Shown in pieces: positions 1 to 5,733 of a DNA stretch of 7,940 bases. This DNA is from Chloroflexota bacterium. Its GTDB lineage: Bacteria > Chloroflexota > Anaerolineae > Anaerolineales > Anaerolineaceae. Position 1 is the stretch's first letter; the number at the start of each line of letters is the position of its first letter. Made by a program: the position numbers and the translations under genes. The stretch is from positions 1-7,940 of the forward strand of contig DSBE01000073.1 of assembly GCA_011053085.1 (NCBI GenBank), read 5' to 3'. The notes under the pieces were generated by a model. The model made no database searches and was not told the origin of the DNA. It saw only the letters and a list, made by a program, of their open reading frames with translations.

Positions 1-37
1 TGGTGTAGCAGTTGATGGAAATAGTGGGTTTTGTCAT
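1..37 (-). CDS. 5' end of a further operon gene, cut by the window edge
   Basis: Only 12 complete codons are visible, reading MTKPTISINCYT on the minus strand, so no family can be assigned from sequence. The start is well supported: ATG at 37-35 is preceded by AAGGAG (49-44) with a 6-nt spacer, one of the best ribosome binding sites in the window. It lies 88 nt downstream of the stop of the TIM-barrel sugar isomerase-like gene, on the same strand, and a perfect hairpin sits in that gap. An N-terminus of the form 'polar residues, then a short beta strand ISINCYT' would suit another TIM-barrel isomerase/epimerase, and such proteins often occur in pairs, but that is a guess from context. Confidence 0.6.
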   Translation of the reverse strand, partial: MTKPTISINCYT

Positions 38-57
38 GAGGGACTCCTTTTTTGGGA

Positions 58-87
58 GCGCCTGAGGTGATGATCTTCCTCAGGCGC
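58..87. other. Perfect 10-bp intercistronic hairpin
   Basis: GCGCCTGAGG (58-67) and its exact complement CCTCAGGCGC (78-87) flank a 10-nt loop. The stem is GC-rich and lies between the stop of the TIM-barrel gene (126) and the ribosome binding site (49-44) of the next minus-strand gene. In the direction of transcription the stem is followed by TCCCAAAAAA rather than a T-run, so it does not look like a classical intrinsic terminator of the minus-strand operon. On the plus strand it is followed by GGTATTTTG, a weak T tract at best. It may be an mRNA-stabilising or processing hairpin, an attenuator-like element lowering expression of the downstream gene, or a protein-binding palindrome. Confidence 0.6.
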
Positions 88-125
88 GGTATTTTGATGA
101 AACAGTGTTCTGGCGTTACAAAAAG

Positions 126-893
126 CTAATTCAAGCCTTTGGATTTGAGGAAGGTGTAAGAACTGGCGATCGCACCGAAAGCATCACCATGGGTGTCGTC
201 TTGTTCAACGATAGCATAGTGGGCACCCGACTGTTTGGAAGCGGCAATGATGTTATTCCAATCGAGGTTGCCTTCACCAACGGGGGCGAGAGAGAGATCA
301 TTGTCAACAATTGAAAAGTCTTTGAAATGGATGGTTGGCATGCGCCCGGCGAATTTGTTGATATAGCTGACGACTGCCCCGCCACCGCGCTGCAGCCAGC
401 ACACATCCAGCTGGGCTTTCAGGTTATTGGGGTTGGAGTGGTCATAGATGGTTTCAAAGCCGAGTTTGCCGTCATATTTCTGGAATTCGAAGCTGTGATT
501 GTGGTAGGAAAGGGTGATGCCATTGACAGCCAGGCGTGCGCCCAACGCGTCTGACAGTTGGGCGAATTTGAGGTAATCGCCGCTTTCGCGTACCCAGGCG
601 GGCGGTACCGGCATGGCGACCAGGTCAGCCCCCCAGGTTTTGAGCCTGTTCACGGTACCTTCATAGTCTGCGTCGAAGGCGTCCATTCCTACATGGGCAG
701 AAATGATCTTCAAGCCGTGTTCGTCACAGATGGCTTTCGCTTCCTCATCGCTCAGGTCAGCCGGCAAACCAGCCAATTCGATGGCGGTATAACCGATCTC
801 GGCGACTTTCTTGACACTGGCAATAAAATCTGCTTTGGTCTTGAGGTGTTCACGGATGGTGTACATTTGCAGGGCGATAATTAATTCTGACAT
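126..893 (-). CDS. Sugar phosphate isomerase/epimerase-like TIM-barrel protein (IolE/IolI superfamily)
   Basis: A 255-residue protein of the xylose-isomerase-like TIM-barrel superfamily (COG1082), soluble and probably metal-dependent. Barrel-strand motifs appear in family order: IGYTAIELAG (33-42), SAHVG (65-69), SYHNHSFEF (129-137), LDVCW (162-166), IHFKD (188-192), VGEGNLDW (205-212) and IVEQDD (228-233). By comparison with IolI, probable metal ligands are E137, D163, H189 and E230. Family members isomerise or epimerise sugars and cyclitols, dehydrate inosose, or cleave 3-keto-glycosides; the substrate here is unknown. I chose ATG 893-891 because AAGGA (906-902) precedes it by 8 nt and the start clears the upstream gene by 35 nt; an open frame continues 19 codons further up but would overlap that gene. 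It follows the Gfo/Idh/MocA oxidoreductase and is probably co-transcribed with it. Confidence 0.88.
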   Translation of the reverse strand: MSELIIALQMYTIREHLKTKADFIASVKKVAEIGYTAIELAGLPADLSDEEAKAICDEHGLKIISAHVGMDAFDADYEGTVNRLKTWGADLVAMPVPPAWVRESGDYLKFAQLSDALGARLAVNGITLSYHNHSFEFQKYDGKLGFETIYDHSNPNNLKAQLDVCWLQRGGGAVVSYINKFAGRMPTIHFKDFSIVDNDLSLAPVGEGNLDWNNIIAASKQSGAHYAIVEQDDTHGDAFGAIASSYTFLKSKGLN

Positions 894-928
894 GTTGCTA
901 TTCCTTTTTTCTTGTTTACTCGTTGTGG

Positions 929-1978
929 TTAATCCCAGGCGGGGTCCCAATCAGGGGATAGGTTGCCGCGCCGAAGCGCCATTTTTTCAGCAGTGAGGGC
1001 CAGTTCCATGGCTTTGAAGCAATGTGCCTGTGGCATGGCGGTTTCTGTGCGGTTGATGATATCGTAAACCAGTTGACGGCCGTAGGGCAAGTCAACATTG
1101 TTACAATTTTCGTAGTGCATTCCTTCCTTGTTTACATAATAGAGATGATTGCCGCCGTTGTGGCGGGTGATATCGGTGTATTTGCGCAGTTCGATGTAGC
1201 CTTCGGTGCCAAGGATGAACAGGCGTCCGTCGCCCCAGTTGTCCAGGCCGTCAGGGGTGTACCAATCAACACGTACATATCCGGTAACGCCGGTATCTGC
1301 GCGCAGGAGTACATCGCCGTAGTCTTCCAGTTCAGGGAATTGCGGGTGTTTGAAGTTGCCGACCTGTGACTGCAGGATCTCAGCATCCTTGGCGCCGGAG
1401 AAGAACAGAAACTGCTCCATCTGGTGCGAGCCGATGTCGGTGATGATGCCGCCATAGCGCGCGCGTTGGAAGTACCAATCCGGTCGGGAGGGCAGGTTGG
1501 TGCGGTGCGGCCCCAGGCCGATGGTTTCGATCACATCACCGACCGCACCGCTATGCACCAGTTCGCCGGCACGCACCGTGGCAGGCTGTTCCAAGTGCTC
1601 CGAGTAACAGATGCTATAAATTTGCCCTGTTTCTGCCTGCACCCTGCGAATTTCTGCCAGCATACTGAGTGAGGTGACGCCGGGTTTGTCGCTCATGAAG
1701 TCTTTGCCGTGCTGCATGACGCGCATGCCAAGCGGCGCGCGGTCAGCATTGGCGGCGGCACTGACAATGAGGTCGATGGTTTCATCTTCAAGGATCTCGG
1801 CTTCTGATTGGGCGATCTTTACATCGGGAAATTTTTCGATGTAGGGGGGCAGCAATTCTTTCTCGGGTGAAAAAACACTGACCAGTTTTGCGCCAGCGCG
1901 CAACATCAGGTCTGTCTGCCCGTAGATATGCCCATGGTTAATGCCGATCACGGCGAAGCGTACGGTTTTGTCAGTCAT
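929..1978 (-). CDS. Gfo/Idh/MocA-family NAD(P)-dependent oxidoreductase
   Basis: A 349-residue oxidoreductase of the glucose-fructose oxidoreductase/inositol dehydrogenase family (COG0673), expected to oxidise a sugar or cyclitol hydroxyl, or reduce the ketone, with a nicotinamide cofactor. The N-terminal Rossmann domain (about 1-125) begins FAVIGINHGHIYG, an unusual form of the glycine-rich loop, and ends at SDKPG (96-100), the EKP-type motif with the conserved lysine K98. The C-terminal alpha/beta domain carries GGIITDIGSHQMEQ (176-189), whose D181 and H185 match the catalytic Asp/His of the family, and the aromatic-rich strand VDWYTPDG. The ATG at 1978-1976 overlaps the TGA of the aminotransferase (TGATG), and AGGAGG (1988-1983) sits 4 nt upstream, implying translational coupling. 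A GTG one codon earlier is a less likely alternative. Substrate not determinable. Confidence 0.92.
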   Translation of the reverse strand: MTDKTVRFAVIGINHGHIYGQTDLMLRAGAKLVSVFSPEKELLPPYIEKFPDVKIAQSEAEILEDETIDLIVSAAANADRAPLGMRVMQHGKDFMSDKPGVTSLSMLAEIRRVQAETGQIYSICYSEHLEQPATVRAGELVHSGAVGDVIETIGLGPHRTNLPSRPDWYFQRARYGGIITDIGSHQMEQFLFFSGAKDAEILQSQVGNFKHPQFPELEDYGDVLLRADTGVTGYVRVDWYTPDGLDNWGDGRLFILGTEGYIELRKYTDITRHNGGNHLYYVNKEGMHYENCNNVDLPYGRQLVYDIINRTETAMPQAHCFKAMELALTAEKMALRRGNLSPDWDPAWD

Positions 1979-3162
1979 CACTCCTCCTGTTTGTTCGTCG
2001 CTAACTGCTCCAGAAACCGCTCCATACGATTCATGGCTTCGGTTATTTTCTCCATGCTGGCGGCATAACAGATACGCAAAAAGCCTTCACCGCCTTCACC
2101 AAAGGCGGAACCCGGCACAATGGCGACCTTTTCCGCCTGTAAGAACTGCTCCGCAAATTCCAGCGAGGTCAACCCGGTGTGGGCGATGCTTGGGAAAATG
2201 TAGAAGGCACCGCGCGGCTTTGACACCGGCAGGCCCATGGCGGTCAGGCGCTGGTGGATGTAGTCACGGCGCCGCTGGTATTCTTCGGTCATTTCCCGCA
2301 CATATTCCTGCCCGATGCGCAGTGCCTGGATGGAGGCATCCTGCGCGGTGGTGTTGACGCACATGATCAGGTATTGATGGATGGCGAGCATTTTCTGCAC
2401 CAACGGTGCCGGCCCACAGATATAGCCGATGCGCCAGCCGGTCATGGCGTAGTTCTTCGAAAACCCCCCCAGCAAAACCGTGCGATCCCAGGCACCCGGC
2501 AGGGCAGGCACACATACATGCTCACCGTCGTAGACAATCTGGTCATACATTTCGTCCGATAAGATGATCAGGTCGTGTTCTTCTGCCAGGCGGACAATTT
2601 CCTGCATTGTTTCTTTCGAGGCGACTGCCCCGGTGGGGTTGCAGGGGAAGCCCAGCAAGATGGCTTTGGTTTTTGGCGTGATGGCGGCTGCCACAGCTTG
2701 CGGGTCAAGGTCGAAGTCATTTTCCAGTTTACAGGGCACTTCAATGACGGTCCCGCCCGAGAGGAACGCATCACCCTGGTAACTGACAAAGCAGGGGGTG
2801 GGGATGATGATTTCGTCACCGGGGTTAAGCAGGGCTTGCATCGCCAGGTAGAGGCCTTCCGAACCGCCTACGGTCAGGAAAATTTCCTTTAGCGGGTCGT
2901 ATTGCACGCCGTACAGTTTCTCCAGATGAATGGCAATTGCTTCGCGCAGTTCAGGCCGGCCGGCGTTACCGGTATAATGTGTTTCTTTGTTGTGCAATGA
3001 CTCAATGCCCGCCTGGATGATGGGCAGGGGGGTATCGAAATCAGGTTCCCCCACGCTTAAGGAAAGAACATCAGCCATCTGGGCAGCTAAATCAAAAAAG
3101 CGGCGGATACCGGAAGGCTGCAACCCCAAAACGCGATCGGAAATGTACTTCTCGTAGTGCAT
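1978..3162 (-). CDS. PLP-dependent aminotransferase, fold type I, class I/II (AspC/PatA-like)
   Basis: A 394-residue fold-type-I pyridoxal-phosphate enzyme, a normal length for class I/II aminotransferases. Visible motifs: LSVGEPDFDTP (34-45), HYTGNAGRPELREA (62-75), a cofactor-phosphate/ring region TVGGSEGLYLA (97-107), PCNPTG (173-178, N175), SDEMY (202-206, D203 and Y206 contacting PLP), GGFSKNYAMTGWRIGY (232-247) with the Schiff-base lysine K236, and FLRICYA (361-367) with R363 binding the substrate carboxylate. It would transfer an amino group between an amino acid and a 2-oxo acid; its close relatives include aspartate, aromatic and other aminotransferases, and specificity cannot be read here. 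I chose ATG 3162 over the in-frame ATG 3180 because GAAGGAG (3174-3168) precedes it by 5 nt, whereas 3180 has no ribosome binding site. It appears to lead the leftmost operon, with a TATAAT box upstream. Confidence 0.93.
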   Translation of the reverse strand: MHYEKYISDRVLGLQPSGIRRFFDLAAQMADVLSLSVGEPDFDTPLPIIQAGIESLHNKETHYTGNAGRPELREAIAIHLEKLYGVQYDPLKEIFLTVGGSEGLYLAMQALLNPGDEIIIPTPCFVSYQGDAFLSGGTVIEVPCKLENDFDLDPQAVAAAITPKTKAILLGFPCNPTGAVASKETMQEIVRLAEEHDLIILSDEMYDQIVYDGEHVCVPALPGAWDRTVLLGGFSKNYAMTGWRIGYICGPAPLVQKMLAIHQYLIMCVNTTAQDASIQALRIGQEYVREMTEEYQRRRDYIHQRLTAMGLPVSKPRGAFYIFPSIAHTGLTSLEFAEQFLQAEKVAIVPGSAFGEGGEGFLRICYAASMEKITEAMNRMERFLEQLATNKQEE

Positions 3163-3167
3163 GGCAA

Positions 3168-3174
3168 CTCCTTC
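3168..3174 (-). promoter_or_regulatory. Ribosome binding site deciding the aminotransferase start
   Basis: GAAGGAG on the minus strand lies 5 nt before ATG 3162-3160. The competing in-frame ATG at 3180 lies only about 12 nt downstream of the TATAAT box and has no purine-rich leader, so translation most likely begins at 3162. Confidence 0.75.
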
Positions 3175-3191
3175 AACCATTGTGTATGTTG

Positions 3192-3197
3192 ATTATA
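3192..3197 (-). promoter_or_regulatory. Candidate promoter (-10 box) of the aminotransferase/oxidoreductase operon
   Basis: A perfect TATAAT on the minus strand (3197-3192) lies in the 78-bp gap between the nucleotidyltransferase stop and the aminotransferase start. With a 17-bp spacer the -35 hexamer would be TTAGCC, only 3 of 6 matches to TTGACA, so an activator may be needed. Transcription would start at about 3185, giving a leader of some 20 nt that contains the GAAGGAG site. No clear terminator is seen in the same gap, so read-through from the nucleotidyltransferase gene remains possible. Confidence 0.5.
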
Positions 3198-3240
3198 GTT
3201 GATATTGGCGGGAGGGCTAATACCAATGAAAAAGCGAATA

Positions 3241-4551
3241 CTAAGGCCTGTCAGCAAACACTTCGATAAGCCAATCATCTTCACCTTCGTCATAGAACAG
3301 GGTGAATTGACGGTCATCTTTGGTGCGTACGCGGAAACCGCGCCCGAATTGGGTGCGCCAGCGGCTGAGGATGGCATCAATTTCGAGGCGTTTGCCGCCC
3401 CATTCAAAGGCAACTGGCCGCTCAGCATAGGTGGCTGATGAATGGCAGGTGACGATGGCTTTTTTATTTTTTTCACCAGGGCTTTCAATGGTCAGAGAGG
3501 AATCGTCTCCTAAATTCAGCTGGCGGCAGCAGGTGCGCGTGTCGATGACGGTCACATCATCGCCGATCAGTGAATTTTTCATGCGCACTTGTTCGATTTG
3601 GCATTTGCTGCCGATGATGCTGTCTGAGATTTCCGCATCATCGATGAAGGTATTGTCCGCGATGCTGACGTTAGGCCCGATGATTGAATTTTTGATTTGC
3701 ACGCCGTCTCCAATGGCGACCGGCGGATTGATAATGACATGATGTTCAAATCGCCGTGTGAATTCGGCTTGACGGTCCCGCCAGTATTTCTCCAAAATAT
3801 ATTGATTGGTGGCGATCATGGCATCCGGCCGGCCAGTATCGTGCATGGCAGGCGCCTGAATGACGCGCATTTTGAGATTGTCCTCAGCGATCATGATGTT
3901 GATGGCAGGCACGACATAGTATTCGCGGGTCAGACGGTCTTTGGAGTCGTTGGGGTCTTTCTTGATCCCGCGTTCCATCTGGCGGTCAATAGCGGAAATG
4001 AACTGCTCACCGGACGGAAAATAATAAGCACCCACCATGGCGAGATTGCCGATGTATTTCTGCGGTTTTTCCACAATGTGATCGATCCAATGTTCATCAT
4101 TTATGTGGGCGATGCCGTAATGCTGCGGTTCATTGACATACACCCCCCAGGCAACCGCGGTGTCAGGATCATTCACCAGGCTGGTGAACTCGGTGTCGAT
4201 CAACGTGTCAGGGAATGACATGATCATAGGGCCGGTGAGATGTTCCTGGCAGAGCTTAATCGCGCCTGATTGCCCATTCATCTCGGTCTGAAAAACATAG
4301 CTGACCTGCAGATCGGGAAAATGGCGCTGCATGTGGCGATAGATCTGCTGGTGGTGATCCTGGCTGGAGATGATAAAGACATACCTGACCAGCTCAAACA
4401 GCTCATGCAACGGGGCAAATTGCTTGATGACATAATCGAGGGTAGTCGCGCCAGCCAGCCGGCACAATTGTTTGGGTTTGTTCCAGGTATGGGGCCGCAT
4501 GCGGGTGCCCCAGCCTGCCATTGGTAACGCAATTACAAGTGATTTCTGCAT
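3241..4551 (-). CDS. Sugar-nucleotide pyrophosphorylase-like nucleotidyltransferase with beta-helix and extra C-terminal DUF6504-like domain
   Basis: A 436-residue protein. Residues 1-255 are a GT-A-like nucleotidyltransferase domain: LPMAGWGTRMRP (9-20) with NKPKQL (24-29) is a variant of the GGxGTRxxPxTxxxPK signature, SFPDTLID (112-119) supplies the metal-binding aspartate D115, VEKP (160-163) is the sugar-contact motif, and HDTGRP (237-242) supplies the second aspartate D238. Residues about 274-336 are left-handed beta-helix hexapeptide repeats (VAIGDGVQI, SIIGPNVSI, SLIGDDVTV). Residues about 377-436 form a separate module beginning RPVAFEWGGKRLEID, rich in Trp and acidic residues, resembling DUF6504. 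It would join an NTP and a sugar-1-phosphate, releasing pyrophosphate; nucleotide and sugar are unknown. I chose ATG 4551 (AAGGGAG at 4566-4560, 8-nt spacer) over an in-frame TTG at 4572. It is probably transcribed from its own promoter. Confidence 0.88.
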   Translation of the reverse strand: MQKSLVIALPMAGWGTRMRPHTWNKPKQLCRLAGATTLDYVIKQFAPLHELFELVRYVFIISSQDHHQQIYRHMQRHFPDLQVSYVFQTEMNGQSGAIKLCQEHLTGPMIMSFPDTLIDTEFTSLVNDPDTAVAWGVYVNEPQHYGIAHINDEHWIDHIVEKPQKYIGNLAMVGAYYFPSGEQFISAIDRQMERGIKKDPNDSKDRLTREYYVVPAINIMIAEDNLKMRVIQAPAMHDTGRPDAMIATNQYILEKYWRDRQAEFTRRFEHHVIINPPVAIGDGVQIKNSIIGPNVSIADNTFIDDAEISDSIIGSKCQIEQVRMKNSLIGDDVTVIDTRTCCRQLNLGDDSSLTIESPGEKNKKAIVTCHSSATYAERPVAFEWGGKRLEIDAILSRWRTQFGRGFRVRTKDDRQFTLFYDEGEDDWLIEVFADRP

Positions 4552-4605
4552 ATTCTGTACTCCCTTGCGCAAAGTGTCTTCCTGCTGGTGACATTTGGGT
4601 TTTTT

Positions 4606-4624
4606 TGTTATGTTGATTGTAACA
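4606..4624 (-). promoter_or_regulatory. Candidate extended -10 promoter with operator-like inverted repeat
   Basis: On the minus strand TGTTACAAT (4624-4616) fits an extended -10 element, TG-N-TACAAT, 65 nt upstream of the nucleotidyltransferase ATG. No good -35 is seen at 17 bp, as is common for extended -10 promoters. An inverted repeat TGTTA-N9-TAACA (4606-4610 and 4620-4624) covers the same 19 bp, which would place a dimeric repressor directly on the promoter. The match is short, so this is a candidate only. Confidence 0.35.
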
Positions 4625-4652
4625 TTTAACAGAGCAGCCTGCTTTGCTCAAG

Positions 4653-5600
4653 TCAATCCAGGTATCTGGCAGAGGAAGCGGTCCAAAAGCGGGTGCCAAA
4701 GCGGTCGATCACCTGTACCTGGCGGTTTTCCTTCAGCTTGTCCAAGGTGGCCTGCAATGTTTCAGGAGATATATCCCGCAATGTATCGAGCAATTCAGTT
4801 TCTTTCATGGGGTGACGGGTGATGATGGCGAGGATTGCCTCTGCCGGGGTGGTATAGGCGGTAAGGTCGAATGACCCGAAAGCTGGATGGATGACCCGCG
4901 CTTTCTCTCCCAGGATTGCGGATGCACGCAGCAGCCCTTCCTCATCAGAGGGTTGCACCCAGGGTTCAGCCGGGGGGCGGGTGGGTTGCAGCAGGTGGAT
5001 CTCATCGGGATCTATCTCATTGAGATGCAAAGCCAGCTCACGCAGGGCTTCTTCCGTGTCATTCATGCCTTTGATCATCATGACTTCCACCCACAATTTG
5101 CCGCGGTATGACTGGCGAAAGGAAAGAAGTCCTTGCTTAAGGCGGTCAAAAGTGATATCCGGATGCGGGCGGTTAATTTTGCGGTAGAGGGCGGGGTTGC
5201 CGGCATCAAAACTGGGCATGACGGTATCAGCAACCAGCAGTTCCTGGCGAACCTCTGGCAGATACAGCAGAGAACCGTTGGTGATGACGGCGATGGGGAT
5301 TTCTGTGATTGACTGCAAAGCAGTGATCAGGCTGCCAACACCCGCATACAGCGTGGTTTCCCCAGAGCCCACCAGCGTGATCCAATCCAGCGGTGTTTGG
5401 GGGTGTGATAACAGCCATTGTTGGACTTCACGTGTAAGGTCTGCGACTGGATAGAAAAGCTGGCGCTGGTTGGTCATGGGGGTACTTCTACCCAACTGGC
5501 AGTAGATGCAATTCCAATTGCAGGTTTTGGAGGGAACCGGATCGATCCCCAGCGACTGACCGAGACGGCGCGAGGGAATCGGACCAAACAACTGGGCCAT
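4653..5600 (-). CDS. Radical SAM protein (COG0731 type) with C-terminal winged-helix-like tail
   Basis: A 315-residue radical SAM enzyme, function unknown. The N-terminus FGPIPSRRLGQSLGI (5-19) followed by CNWNCIYC (27-34) is typical of the COG0731 group; C27, C31 and C34 would hold the 4Fe-4S cluster that cleaves S-adenosylmethionine. GSGETTLY (78-85) corresponds to the SAM-binding glycine-rich motif (GEPTLH in relatives), followed by ITNGSLL (106-112) and SFDAGNPALYRKINRPH (130-146). Residues about 250-310 look like a winged-helix domain (HPMKETELLDTL, then a second helix and a strand pair). No second Cys cluster of SPASM type is visible. ATG 5600 has an ideal AGGAGG (5612-5607) with a 6-nt spacer. 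The gene is divergent from the toroid protein gene at 5734; 101 nt separate it from the nucleotidyltransferase downstream. Confidence 0.9.
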   Translation of the reverse strand: MAQLFGPIPSRRLGQSLGIDPVPSKTCNWNCIYCQLGRSTPMTNQRQLFYPVADLTREVQQWLLSHPQTPLDWITLVGSGETTLYAGVGSLITALQSITEIPIAVITNGSLLYLPEVRQELLVADTVMPSFDAGNPALYRKINRPHPDITFDRLKQGLLSFRQSYRGKLWVEVMMIKGMNDTEEALRELALHLNEIDPDEIHLLQPTRPPAEPWVQPSDEEGLLRASAILGEKARVIHPAFGSFDLTAYTTPAEAILAIITRHPMKETELLDTLRDISPETLQATLDKLKENRQVQVIDRFGTRFWTASSARYLD

Positions 5601-5643
5601 TAGAAACCTCCTGTTCTATTGAGGTGTTGCTTGAAAAACCAGA

Positions 5644-5672
5644 TTGATTATCGGTGTTAAAAACCGTATGCT
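5644..5672 (+). promoter_or_regulatory. Candidate plus-strand promoter of the toroid-protein gene
   Basis: TTGATT (5644-5649) and TATGCT (5667-5672) are separated by 17 bp and each match the sigma-70-type consensus at 4 of 6 positions. Transcription would start near 5679, about 55 nt before the ATG at 5734, which is preceded by AAGGAG (5720-5725) with an 8-nt spacer. An alternative -10, TATAAC at 5682-5687, lacks a well-placed -35. Confidence 0.4.
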
Positions 5673-5679
5673 TATTAAG

Positions 5680-5708
5680 AGTATAACAATATTTGTGCGG
5701 CGGGTCAT
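5680..5708 (-). promoter_or_regulatory. Candidate minus-strand promoter of the radical SAM gene
   Basis: On the minus strand ATGACC (5708-5703, 4 of 6 matches to TTGACA) and TATACT (5685-5680, 5 of 6 matches to TATAAT) are separated by exactly 17 bp. Transcription would start near 5673, giving a leader of about 70 nt before the radical SAM ATG at 5600. The predicted start falls inside the -10 region of the divergent plus-strand candidate, so the two promoters could interfere. Confidence 0.5.
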
Positions 5709-5733
5709 GGGTACCAATTAAGGAGCAGGAGAG

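Noticed and set aside
166..173. Palindrome GCGATCGC, the cyanobacterial HIP1 octamer
   Set aside because: A single copy inside a coding region; HIP1 is meaningful only when greatly over-represented, and the other genes show no enrichment.
894..950. Longer start for the TIM-barrel gene, adding 19 residues
   Set aside because: The extension is not family-like, overlaps the oxidoreductase gene, and the internal ATG at 893 has its own AAGGA site.
3697..4218. Open plus-strand frame of 173 codons antisense to the nucleotidyltransferase
   Set aside because: It lies entirely opposite a protein with clear catalytic motifs, its translation has no recognisable family pattern, and no ribosome binding site decides its start.
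4632..4649. Stem GAGCA / TGCTC four nt after the radical SAM stop, as an intrinsic terminator
   Set aside because: Only 5 bp with an 8-nt loop and followed on the minus strand by TGTTAAATG rather than a T tract.
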